Below are positions 4,623-11,685 of a stretch of 12,248 nucleotides of DNA, piece after piece. A program made the translations under genes and the position numbers. The notes under the pieces are model-generated. The model made no database searches. It was not told where the DNA came from and saw nothing but the letters and a program-made list of their open reading frames with translations. The stretch's first letter is position 1; each line of letters begins with the position of its first letter. The DNA is from an uncultured Clostridia bacterium (GTDB taxonomy: Bacteria > Bacillota > Clostridia > Christensenellales > QALW01): NCBI GenBank assembly GCA_900550765.1, contig URTC01000019.1:1-12248 (forward strand), in the 5' to 3' direction.

Positions 4623-6017
4623 CTATTGCTTATCCTTCTCATCAAAATTATCGCCGCACTCCGGACAGAATTTAGGCGGATGATGCGGATCTTCCGGTTC
4701 CCATCCGCATTTATCACAGCGATACAGGGGTGCACCCGCTGGTTTTTTTGCACCGCATTCTGAACAGAACTTTCCTTTATTGACTGCTCCGCAAGCGCAC
4801 GACCAGCCCTCTTCAGGACTTTTGGCGCCGCACTCGGTACAGAAATTTCCCTGTGCCTGTGCCCCGCAGGAACATTGCCATGTTTTGTTACCGTTTGCCG
4901 CCGGTCTATTAGCGCCGCACTCTGTGCAGAAATTTCCGGATGCCGTAGCCCCGCAGCTGCACGGCCAAGCGTCCGAAGGCTCAGCTTCCGGTTTTTTTTC
5001 AGTTTGCTGCTGCGCGCCAAGCGCAAACAAATTCTGTGCGTTTACGCCGCCGGCCTGCTGTGCCATTGTTGCACCCATAAAGCCCATCATCGCACCATTT
5101 TCGTTTTTAGCAGCAGATTTCATTGCTTCGGCCTGTGCGCCGACTAAGGTAGCAGCCGCCATGGTAGGATCCCGCATAATGGCCGTTTGCTGTGCCTGCT
5201 TGATCATTGCGGCGTCTTCTTCAGAAAGCGTGATTGGATTCATAGCCACAGCTACCACCTGCAGGCCGCGCAGCTGCGCCCACTTAGCCGTAAGCGCTTC
5301 GTTCATCGCCTGGGAGAGCTCTTCTGCATGGCCCGGCAATGCGCTATAACGAATTCCCATTTCCGATATCTTGGCAAAAGCAGGCTGAAGCGCACTTAAA
5401 AACTCTGTTTTCAGCTGACCTTCAATATCAGCACGGGTATAATCGCGCTCTACATTGCCGCATACGTTAGTATAAAACAGCAACGGATCCGCAATTTTGT
5501 AAGAATAGACACCGTTGCAGCGCACAGCCACATCGATGTCCAAACCGATATTTTTATCTACTACGCGGAACGGAATGGGATTCGGCGTGCCAAACTTATT
5601 ATCGATCAGCTCCTTGGTATTAAAGTAATAAACGCGCTGATCCTTGCCGGTATCGCCGCCATAGGTAAAGCGCTTGCCAATGGTTTTAAAGGTATCCAAA
5701 ATGCTCCGTCCCAGGCTGCCGGCAAAAATGCTGGGTTCGGTAGAAGCGTCATAGGTAAATTCGCCCGGTTCAGCGCAGACCTCCACCACCTTGCCCTGCT
5801 CTACAATGATCATACACTGGCCGTCAGCCACGGCAATTCCAGAACCGTTAGAAATAATATTATCATTCCCTTTCGTATTGGAAGAACGGCCTGAAATACG
5901 TTTTTGTCCTTTCGTTACCAAAACATTGCCGGCAAGTGCGTCACAGTAAAAGAACTCTTTCCATTGATCGGCCAACGTGCCGCCCAATGCACCAACCGCT
6001 GCTCTAATAAGTCCCAT
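4623..6017 (-). CDS. ydjI: SPFH-domain protein with four C-terminal zinc ribbons (YdjI-like, 'virion core' family)
   Basis: This 464-residue protein has an SPFH/band-7 domain at about residues 25-290. Landmarks are VTKGQKRISGRSSNTKG, GIAVADGQCMIIVEQGKVVE and PGEFTYDASTEPSI, then the coiled EEDAAMIKQAQQTAIM region. A flexible Ala/Gln/Met-rich linker (300-345) follows. Four zinc ribbons close it: three near-identical CxCG...GxFCxECGA units (Cys353/355/364/367, 382/384/393/396, 407/409/418/421) and one rubredoxin-like CDKCGWEPEDP...CPECG (434/437/451/454). No transmembrane helix is evident; the N-terminal helix may be a membrane-associating amphipath. AAAGGAG lies 8 bases before the ATG. It is first in the operon, behind a strong promoter. 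In B. subtilis, YdjI with YdjGH anchors PspA at membrane damage. Here pspA is not adjacent, so the partner is uncertain. Confidence 0.9.
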   Translation of the reverse strand: MGLIRAAVGALGGTLADQWKEFFYCDALAGNVLVTKGQKRISGRSSNTKGNDNIISNGSGIAVADGQCMIIVEQGKVVEVCAEPGEFTYDASTEPSIFAGSLGRSILDTFKTIGKRFTYGGDTGKDQRVYYFNTKELIDNKFGTPNPIPFRVVDKNIGLDIDVAVRCNGVYSYKIADPLLFYTNVCGNVERDYTRADIEGQLKTEFLSALQPAFAKISEMGIRYSALPGHAEELSQAMNEALTAKWAQLRGLQVVAVAMNPITLSEEDAAMIKQAQQTAIMRDPTMAAATLVGAQAEAMKSAAKNENGAMMGFMGATMAQQAGGVNAQNLFALGAQQQTEKKPEAEPSDAWPCSCGATASGNFCTECGANRPAANGNKTWQCSCGAQAQGNFCTECGAKSPEEGWSCACGAVNKGKFCSECGAKKPAGAPLYRCDKCGWEPEDPHHPPKFCPECGDNFDEKDKQ

Positions 6018-6048
6018 ATAAACTTCTCCTTTATCACAAAGAATATTT

Positions 6049-6069
6049 TTGCACTGTACGGCAATGCAA
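6049..6069 (-). promoter_or_regulatory. Leader hairpin upstream of the SPFH gene
   Basis: In the roughly 120-base leader, TTGCATTG and CAGTGCAA (minus strand) form an 8-bp stem with one G-U pair and a CCGTA loop. It ends 31 bases before the ATG at 6017, just upstream of the AAAGGAG site. No U-tract follows, so it is not a terminator. It may affect mRNA stability or translation. Confidence 0.35.
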
Positions 6070-6146
6070 TCCTTTTATTGTCATGGTATGCATCGCAAAA
6101 ATAAAATATGCTCCCGACAAAAAGCCGCCGGCACAAAGTTTCTTTT

Positions 6147-6175
6147 ATTATATCACAATTTTTTACGTTTTTCAA
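6147..6175 (-). promoter_or_regulatory. Promoter of the SPFH operon
   Basis: On the minus strand TTGAAA (6175-6170), a 17-base spacer and perfect TATAAT (6152-6147) form a near-consensus sigma-A promoter with an extended TG one base before the -10 box. It is about 130 bases upstream of the ATG. This housekeeping signature differs from the sigma-W control of the B. subtilis pspA-ydjGHI locus. Confidence 0.8.
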
Positions 6176-6339
6176 CTGTTCACAAGGGATTTCTTTTACA
6201 GATTCTCCATGGCGGCAAGCCCTGCTTTTCCTGCCCGAAACTTTTTACAGAACGATTTCAATATGGCCAAAATAAAAAAGTATAGAATCCGCACCTTTGG
6301 TTTTTCACAAAATTTTCATAGAAAAGCGGCAAAAAAAGA
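6176..6339. other. Gene-free part of the divergent intergenic region
   Basis: Between the two divergent promoters I see no convincing gene. A 26-codon basic frame at 6262-6342 (ATG GCC AAA..., ending TGA) lacks a ribosome binding site. No hairpin-plus-U-tract is present. The whole interval between start codons, 6018-6403, holds the SPFH leader and promoter on one side and the MerR promoter on the other. Confidence 0.5.
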
Positions 6340-6370
6340 TTGACTTTGAGTCAACTCCAAGTATTATCAT
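6340..6370 (+). promoter_or_regulatory. MerR-type promoter with operator in a 19-bp spacer
   Basis: TTGACT (6340-6345) and TATCAT (6365-6370) are 19 bases apart, the over-long spacing that MerR activators correct by DNA distortion. Inside the spacer lies the dyad CTTTGAGT-CA-ACTCCAAG (6344-6361), 7 of 8 pairs matching. It closely resembles the AGTTAACT-centred operators of aldehyde/thiol-responsive MerR proteins. It lies 33 bases before the MerR start, so the regulator most likely controls its own operon. Confidence 0.85.
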
Positions 6371-6403
6371 AATAATGCAAATAATAAAAGGCGGTGAAAG
6401 TGA

Positions 6404-6793
6404 TTGACGATCAAGGAAGTCAGCGAAAAATACAATCTTTCCCAAGATACCTTACGATACTACGAACGTGTAGGTATGATCCCGCCGGTAACACGCACTT
6501 CAGGCGGCATACGGAATTATACTCCGGAGGATCTCGGCTGGGTGGAACTTGCCCTATGCATGCGCAGTGCAGGATTGCCGGTGGAAGCAATGATAGAATA
6601 CGTAAAGCTGTCGCAAATGGGCGATGCCACCTTTGCCGCGCGGCTTCAGCTGCTGCAGGAACAAAAAGAGGCTCTTTTAGCGCAGCGCCGGCAGATTGAT
6701 GCCACGCTGGAACGACTCGATTATAAAATTTCCCGTTATCAGGAAGCGGTCAAAACGGGGAAACTGATCTGGGAAAAAAAGGAGAATGAATAA
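6404..6793 (+). CDS. MerR-family regulator, AdhR/NmlR-like
   Basis: This 129-residue protein has an N-terminal winged helix-turn-helix (residues 1-70: TIKEVSEKYNLSQDTLRYYERVG, then GIRNYTPEDLGWVE). A long dimerising coiled coil follows (about 75-118, LQEQKEALLAQRRQIDATLERL). A single cysteine, Cys52 in ALCMRSAGLP, matches the position of the conserved sensing cysteine of B. subtilis AdhR and relatives, which respond to aldehydes such as methylglyoxal or formaldehyde. The start is TTG: AGGCGGTG lies 7 bases upstream and MTIKEVSEKY is the family's usual beginning. A canonical MerR promoter lies directly upstream. Its stop codon is one base from the ATG of the DXS-like gene, so the two are cotranscribed and perhaps translationally coupled. 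The actual inducer is unknown. Confidence 0.93.
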   Translation: MTIKEVSEKYNLSQDTLRYYERVGMIPPVTRTSGGIRNYTPEDLGWVELALCMRSAGLPVEAMIEYVKLSQMGDATFAARLQLLQEQKEALLAQRRQIDATLERLDYKISRYQEAVKTGKLIWEKKENE

Positions 6794-6794
6794 T

Positions 6795-8555
6795 ATGTAT
6801 TTAGAACGCATCAATGGGCCTGAAGATGTAAAAAAATTAAACGTAACACAGTTAAAAGTTCTTGCTAACGAAGTGCGGCAGACACTGCTGGAGAAACTAA
6901 GCCGGCACGGCGGCCATTTCGGTCCGAATTTGGGTATGGTAGAAGCCATCATTGCTCTGCACGCGGTCTTTGACTCCCCAAAGGACAAAATCGTATTCGA
7001 CGTATCTCACCAATCTTATACACACAAAATGCTTACCGGCCGAAAAGACGCTTTTTTATTCCCGGAGCACTATGATGACGTAACCGGCTATACCAATCCG
7101 AGGGAAAGTATTCATGACTGCTTTACCGTAGGTCATACCTCTACCTCTGTCAGTTTAGCCTGCGGACTGGCCAAAGCACGGGATCTGAACGGAGAAAAAA
7201 ACAATGTGATCGCAGTAATCGGCGACGGCTCCCTCAGCGGCGGCGAAGCTCTGGAAGGATTAAATGTGGCCGCTGAGCTCAAAAGCAATCTGATCATCAT
7301 AGTGAATGATAATGAGATGTCTATTGCAGAAAATCACGGCGGACTTTATCAAAATCTGCAGCTGCTGCGTCAAACAAACGGCAGCGCCGAATGTAATCTC
7401 TTCCGCGCGATGGGGCTTGAATATCTCTTTGTTGCCGGCGGCAATGACATCCCTGCTCTTTACGAAGCTTTTATCCAAGTCAAAGATACTTGCCGTCCTA
7501 CAGTAGTACATATTCACACACAGAAGGGAAAAGGATATGCTCCAGCTGAGGCAAACCGGGAAGGGTGGCATTACAGCGGTCCGTTCATCTTAGAAACCGG
7601 TAAACCGCGCTATCAGCTAAAAACAGAAGAAGATTATTCCACTATAACTGCAGATTTTTTGCTGAAGAAAATGAAAGAAGATCCTTCCGTTGTTGCCATT
7701 ACCGCTGGCACGCCTACGGTAATGGGCTTTACAAAAGAAAAACGACAGGAAGCCGGCAGCCAATTTATTGATGTAGGTATTGCCGAACAGACTGCCGTTG
7801 CACTCTCTTCCGGTATTGCAGCCGGCGGAGGCAAGCCGGTCTTCGGCGTATACAGCTCGTTTATTCAAAGGACCTTCGATCAGCTCTCCCAGGATCTTTG
7901 CATCGATAAAAACCCCGCTACGCTCATCATCTTTGAGGGTTCCGTATACGGTATGAACGATGTCACCCATTTGGGGCTGCAGGATATTCCCATGATGGGC
8001 AACATTCCCAATTTAGTCTATTTAGCACCTACAAACCGCGAAGAATATCTTTCCATGCTCTCCTGGAGTCTTGAACAGACGGAGCATCCGGTGGCAATCC
8101 GCGTACCGGGAGGACACATGCGCTCTTCCGACAGTGTCTTTTCCTGGAATGCTGAAAACATAAATCACTGGACAACCGTCCAATCCGGCAGCGGTGCAGC
8201 TATCATAGGCTTGGGTACTTTTTATCCCTTGGCGCTTGATGCCGCAAAAGAGCTGAAAGAAACAGATAGAATCCAGCCTACCGTTATTAAACCGTATTCT
8301 ATAACAGATTTGGATATTCCCCTTTTAAGCAGCCTAAAAAAGGATCATCACGTGATCGTTACCTTAGAAGACGGCTTTTTGGATGGAGGTTTTGGAGAAA
8401 AAATTGCGCGTTTTTACGGAAGTACGGACATCAAAGTATTAAACTTTGGCATAAAAAAAGGCTTCTTAGACCGTTATGACGTACCAACCGTCCTAAGAGA
8501 AAATCGTTTAACCGCTCCGCAGATTGTCCAATCCATCCGGGAATTGCTAAAATAA
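6795..8555 (+). CDS. DXS-like thiamine-diphosphate enzyme (atypical 1-deoxyxylulose-5-phosphate synthase paralogue)
   Basis: This 586-residue protein has the three-domain layout of DXS (usually about 620). Residues 38-47 (HGGHFGPNLG) and SHQSYTHKMLTGR match the N-terminal domain. GDGSLSGGEALEG (143-155) with NDNEMSIAEN (171-180) is the ThDP/magnesium motif, and GIAEQ (Glu331) supplies the cofactor-activating glutamate. YSSFIQRTFDQ (Tyr353, Arg359) is also kept. Two arginines and an aspartate that hold the acceptor in true DXS (DRAGxxGxDGxTH, YPRG) are replaced by Glu381, Asn388 and Gly439 (FEGSVYGMNDVTH, RVPGG). Databases usually label it dxs, but another acceptor, possibly a small aldehyde, is likely. 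AAGGAG lies 10 bases before ATG 6795; the ATG at 6786 is only 1 base from it. It lies between a MerR gene and a flavoprotein gene. Confidence 0.88.
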   Translation: MYLERINGPEDVKKLNVTQLKVLANEVRQTLLEKLSRHGGHFGPNLGMVEAIIALHAVFDSPKDKIVFDVSHQSYTHKMLTGRKDAFLFPEHYDDVTGYTNPRESIHDCFTVGHTSTSVSLACGLAKARDLNGEKNNVIAVIGDGSLSGGEALEGLNVAAELKSNLIIIVNDNEMSIAENHGGLYQNLQLLRQTNGSAECNLFRAMGLEYLFVAGGNDIPALYEAFIQVKDTCRPTVVHIHTQKGKGYAPAEANREGWHYSGPFILETGKPRYQLKTEEDYSTITADFLLKKMKEDPSVVAITAGTPTVMGFTKEKRQEAGSQFIDVGIAEQTAVALSSGIAAGGGKPVFGVYSSFIQRTFDQLSQDLCIDKNPATLIIFEGSVYGMNDVTHLGLQDIPMMGNIPNLVYLAPTNREEYLSMLSWSLEQTEHPVAIRVPGGHMRSSDSVFSWNAENINHWTTVQSGSGAAIIGLGTFYPLALDAAKELKETDRIQPTVIKPYSITDLDIPLLSSLKKDHHVIVTLEDGFLDGGFGEKIARFYGSTDIKVLNFGIKKGFLDRYDVPTVLRENRLTAPQIVQSIRELLK

Positions 8556-8571
8556 AGAAGGAGACTCCGCC

Positions 8572-9111
8572 ATGCCAAAAAACATTTTAGTTCTTTCAAC
8601 CTCCCCCCGTAGACAGGGGAATTCCGATCAATTGGCCGATGCCTTTATCAGAGGCGCGCAGGATGCCGGACACCGAACAGAAAAAATTGCACTGCGTGAA
8701 AAAGATCTTACCTTCTGCAAAGGCTGCATGGCCTGTCAAAAGACAGGGCGCTGCATCATAAACGACGATGCACGGGAAATCACCCAAAAAATGCTTACAG
8801 CCGATGTGCTCGTTTTTGCTACGCCCGTTTATTATTATGCAATGTCCGGCCAGATGAAAACACTGCTTGACCGCAGCAATCCCCTCTATAATACGGATTA
8901 CGCATTTCGGGATATCTATCTTTTAGCCGCCGCAGCCGATGAAGACGCCTCTGCCGTAGACGGCGTAAAAGCGGGTCTCTCCGGCTGGATTATTTGCTTT
9001 CCCAAAGCACACCTGGCAGGCACAGTCTTTGCCGGCGGCGTTGAATCTCCGGGTCAAATCCAGGATCATCCAGCATTAAGCGAAGCCTATGAGGCAGGCA
9101 AAAATGTATAA
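8572..9111 (+). CDS. NADPH-dependent FMN reductase / iron-sulfur flavoprotein-like
   Basis: This 179-residue flavodoxin-fold protein opens with the FMN phosphate loop LVLSTSPRRQGNS (6-18). The compact cysteine motif CKGCMACQKTGRC (Cys49, 52, 55, 61) and DD follow, then the second flavin loop FATPVYYYAMSGQMKTLLDR (82-101). The cysteine spacing x2-x2-x5 equals that of archaeal Isf proteins, where it binds a 4Fe-4S cluster, so a cluster is possible. Such proteins reduce FMN, quinones or nitro compounds, or pass electrons. AAGGAG precedes the ATG, which is 16 bases after the DXS-like stop. The gene end overlaps the lipoprotein start by 8 bases. Context suggests a reductive partner for the MerR-controlled operon. 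The C-terminal part is ordinary and shows no truncation. Confidence 0.88.
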   Translation: MPKNILVLSTSPRRQGNSDQLADAFIRGAQDAGHRTEKIALREKDLTFCKGCMACQKTGRCIINDDAREITQKMLTADVLVFATPVYYYAMSGQMKTLLDRSNPLYNTDYAFRDIYLLAAAADEDASAVDGVKAGLSGWIICFPKAHLAGTVFAGGVESPGQIQDHPALSEAYEAGKNV

Positions 9112-9625
9112 ATTTCTATGTTCCGCACTTTTCCTGCTATTGTTTACAGCCGGCTGCACACATACAGATCACCTATCCGAAATTCCGCTATCGGCAGAAA
9201 CGGCTGGTTCAAGCACAGCGACGGAATTGCTTTCTTCTCCCGACAGTACCGGGAATTCTGACACAGCGGAAAAAAGCTTGCACATGGAAACCGGCGGCAG
9301 GATTTTTTCTCTGCAGCTCTACGATAATGCCGCGGCAGAAACCTTTTTAGAGCTTTTGCCCTTAACGCTGACTATGAACGAGCTGAACAGAAACGAAAAA
9401 TTTTTCTATCTTTCTTCCGATCTTCCCACCGCACCAAGCAATCCCGCGTCCATTCACACAGGAGACCTGATGCTTTACGGATCAAACTGCCTGGTTCTGT
9501 TTTATCAAAACTTTTCTACTTCCTACAGCTATACGCCTCTGGGCCGCATAAACGAGCCGTCTTTGCTTGCCCAAGCCTTGGGAAGCCGGGAGGCAGTTGT
9601 GCATTTTTATCTTGCGCAGGAGTGA
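9104..9625 (+). CDS. Lipoprotein with cyclophilin-like fold domain
   Basis: This 173-residue protein starts with a lipoprotein signal (MYKFLCSALFLLLFTAGC, lipidated Cys18; the lipobox -3 residue is Thr rather than Leu). A Ser/Thr-rich linker runs to about residue 60, and a cyclophilin-like domain follows (about 62-173). The hallmark strands are FYLSSDLPTAPSNPASIHTGD and LMLYGSNCLVLFYQ-FSTSYSYTPLGRI, typical of the bacterial cyclophilin-like 'Cyclophil_like2' family, which is not known to be a prolyl isomerase. ATG 9104 is chosen because GAGG lies 9 bases upstream and the signal peptide starts there. It overlaps the flavoprotein gene by 8 bases, so it is translationally coupled. In many genomes this domain accompanies flavodoxins and aldo/keto reductases. 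Its role is unknown; an extracytoplasmic ligand-binding partner is a guess. Confidence 0.82.
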   Translation: MYKFLCSALFLLLFTAGCTHTDHLSEIPLSAETAGSSTATELLSSPDSTGNSDTAEKSLHMETGGRIFSLQLYDNAAAETFLELLPLTLTMNELNRNEKFFYLSSDLPTAPSNPASIHTGDLMLYGSNCLVLFYQNFSTSYSYTPLGRINEPSLLAQALGSREAVVHFYLAQE

Positions 9626-9660
9626 TTTTTACAGCAAAACCATGCATCCTATTTTTTAAT

Positions 9661-9690
9661 GGCTTCCTTGAAAGGGAAGCCTATTCTTTT
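9661..9690 (+). terminator. Intrinsic terminator of the MerR operon
   Basis: GGCTTCCTT (9661-9669) pairs with AGGGAAGCC (9673-9681), 9 bp with one G-U, closing on GAA, followed by TATTCTTTT. It lies 35 bases after the lipoprotein stop codon. Confidence 0.8.
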
Positions 9691-9750
9691 ATTCAAGCTT
9701 CTTTTTCCATAAAAAAGTGTTTTTGTCCATTAAAAAGATATGATTCCACA

Positions 9751-9779
9751 TTGTATAATCGGCGCAGCGATGATACAAT
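9751..9779 (+). promoter_or_regulatory. Promoter of the glycosidase-like gene
   Basis: TTGTAT (9751-9756), 17 bases, then TACAAT (9774-9779) gives a plausible sigma-A promoter 31 bases before the ATG. A perfect TATAAT at 9754-9759 overlaps it but has no matching -35, so which hexamer is used is uncertain. Confidence 0.5.
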
Positions 9780-9810
9780 AAAAATATTCTTAAGCTAAGG
9801 AGCAAACGCA

Positions 9811-11571
9811 ATGGAAAGAATCTGGAATAAAAATAATGACAACGGAGCGGTGCACGCCATCGGGAACGGCCGGATCTGCGTCTACGAAATCGGACCTGAA
9901 ATCCTGCAGGCTTTTGGCTACCCGTATTCAGCCGGCACCTGTTTTTCTCTCTCCTCCGGCGCGGAACACTGTATTTCCCGGCGAAAGCCCGGCACAAATA
10001 CTTGGGAGCATGTTCTGGATAACGGTGCAGTATTTACCGATATTGCCGACAGTGTCACCCACTGTTTTATCAGAAAAATCTCAGCCGATCAACCGCTTAC
10101 CCTCACGCTCACCCTGCAGGAGGATGAAGACGCCGTATTAAAGAAAGATACCCTGCATTTAAGCACGCCACAGGGCAACCGCTATTACAATTACCGTGTA
10201 AATAAAAATATTCAAAACATATTTAAAGGCGTAAACTGTACTTTTACACAAATACAACCACGGGAATATCTCATTCAAACAATGCCCGGAACCTGTTATC
10301 TCCTCTTTGGTGAAACAGAACAAGATATGAAAGCGGCACTGCTTTCCGGTTTTGAAAAAATACAGCAGCGTACAGAACAGATTTGGCAGGAAGCCTTAAT
10401 GCAGATGAAGCCTTTTTCTCCCGCCCTCAAAGAAATATGTGAAAACATTGCTGTGCTGATTAAAGCGCAGCAGGGCGAGGACGGAGGTGTGCTGGCAGGC
10501 TATAACTACCATCTGGCTTATGTGCGCGATCAATACGGCACAGCAAGAGGCCTGATGGCCATGGGCCTTATAAACGAAGCAAAAGCCATTATGTACTATT
10601 ATAAATCAGTATTCGACGAAAAAGGCGAATTGCATAATGCCCAAAGCATCGGCGATCACAGTGTGTTTCATATTCATGAAAACGATGCCGTTGAAATCAC
10701 CGGTTATTTGGTGCTGCTGGCATTCCAGCTCTACGAGCAAACAAAGGACGACCTATTTCTGCAGGATATGCTGCCACTGATTCGGTGGGCGATTCAAAAA
10801 CAAAAAGAACAGCTGAAAAACAATATGCTGCCGTTTAACGGAGATGAGACCTATATCGCCGGCGGCATGCTCCCGCGTGATACGATTTATGACGGCAGTG
10901 CAGAATCCACCATGCTGTTTTTAACCTCTCTACAGCACTATTTGGCTGTTTTTGATGATGCGGAGCTGCAAAAGCTCTACGAAAAGATCCGGCAGGCTTA
11001 TCCGGCAAACTTTATTATACAGGAACAGCTTTATACCAACAACCCCGAACGAATGGCTCCGGAGGAGTATCCCGCAACCCGCAATGGTGTATGCGAAGGC
11101 TGCGGTGCTTTTGGATCCACCTTTAAAAATATATACGGGCGCTTTTGCTGCCCGGAATGTCTAAAGAAAAATACTCCCGGGCCACGAGTAAAAAAACATT
11201 TTCTTCTTCCTGCCGTCTCTTTGGCACCGGTATACATCGGCGCTGATTGCGTCCCCCTCTCCGTAATCCGAAGCATGGTACAGCCGCTGAAAGAAAATTT
11301 CCAAAAAAACGGCGTCATTTCTGGGTCTGCCGCCGGCGAGGTGGGCTACTCCTATGGCTTTTTTCTGATAGCACTGCTGACGCTGGAAGATCCCATGTCG
11401 GAGAAAATTTACGAATATCTTCTCCGTCTGCTGGATGAAGCCGGTGCGTGGGTGGAATATTATAAAAACGGCCTTGCATTCAATACCCGCTGCCGGCCTT
11501 GGGAAAGCGGCATCAATATAGAGGCCCTGATACGATTTGAAGAAAAGAAAAACGCCCCGAAAAAACAATAG
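9811..11571 (+). CDS. Six-hairpin glycosidase-like protein with embedded zinc finger
   Basis: This 586-residue protein has no signal peptide or membrane helix, so it should be cytoplasmic. Residues 1-190 form a beta-rich N-terminal domain. From about 205 to 575 it reads as an (alpha/alpha)6 toroid like GH15-type glucoamylases: GGVLAGYNYHLAYVRDQYGTARG (225-247), HNAQSIGDHSVFHIHENDAVEITGY (275-299), FNGDETYIAGGMLPRD (342-357) and RPWESGINIEALIRF (562-576). Asp240, Glu295, Glu346 and Glu565 are candidate acids; I cannot say which is catalytic. An unusual insert at 428-450 holds Cys428/Cys431 and Cys447/Cys450 (CEGC, CPEC), a structural zinc ribbon within the barrel. AAGGAG lies 8 bases before the ATG. 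The gene stands alone between a promoter and a strong terminator. Substrate, probably an alpha-linked oligosaccharide, is unknown. Confidence 0.82.
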   Translation: MERIWNKNNDNGAVHAIGNGRICVYEIGPEILQAFGYPYSAGTCFSLSSGAEHCISRRKPGTNTWEHVLDNGAVFTDIADSVTHCFIRKISADQPLTLTLTLQEDEDAVLKKDTLHLSTPQGNRYYNYRVNKNIQNIFKGVNCTFTQIQPREYLIQTMPGTCYLLFGETEQDMKAALLSGFEKIQQRTEQIWQEALMQMKPFSPALKEICENIAVLIKAQQGEDGGVLAGYNYHLAYVRDQYGTARGLMAMGLINEAKAIMYYYKSVFDEKGELHNAQSIGDHSVFHIHENDAVEITGYLVLLAFQLYEQTKDDLFLQDMLPLIRWAIQKQKEQLKNNMLPFNGDETYIAGGMLPRDTIYDGSAESTMLFLTSLQHYLAVFDDAELQKLYEKIRQAYPANFIIQEQLYTNNPERMAPEEYPATRNGVCEGCGAFGSTFKNIYGRFCCPECLKKNTPGPRVKKHFLLPAVSLAPVYIGADCVPLSVIRSMVQPLKENFQKNGVISGSAAGEVGYSYGFFLIALLTLEDPMSEKIYEYLLRLLDEAGAWVEYYKNGLAFNTRCRPWESGINIEALIRFEEKKNAPKKQ

Positions 11572-11605
11572 AGAATAGAAAAAAGCAAGCTTCTTCAAGC
11601 AACAT

Positions 11606-11651
11606 AAGAGCTCCGGTAAGTTTCCCGGAGCTCTTTGTTTTGTTGTTTTTT
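11606..11651 (+). terminator. Strong intrinsic terminator after the glycosidase-like gene
   Basis: A perfect 11-bp stem, AAGAGCTCCGG (11606-11616) with CCGGAGCTCTT (11625-11635), has an 8-base loop and a long U-rich tail (TTGTTTTGTTGTTTTTT). It lies 35 bases after the stop codon. Confidence 0.92.
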
Positions 11652-11685
11652 AATCCTTCGTGCGGCAAGCCAAAAGAAATGCTCT

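Noticed and set aside
4780..4960. Possible CRISPR-like direct repeats
   Set aside because: The spaced similarity is the codon-level repeat of three zinc ribbons, with no unique spacers of constant length.
4523..5026. 167-codon minus-strand open frame overlapping the SPFH gene end
   Set aside because: Alternate frame of the repetitive zinc-ribbon coding region; no start signal and arginine-rich shadow composition.
4780..5349. 189-codon plus-strand open frame with repeated AGLLAPHSVQKFP units
   Set aside because: Antisense image of the zinc-ribbon repeats of the SPFH gene.
6049..6343. Overlapping short plus-strand frames before the MerR gene
   Set aside because: No ribosome binding sites; they cross the SPFH leader and promoter and the MerR operator.
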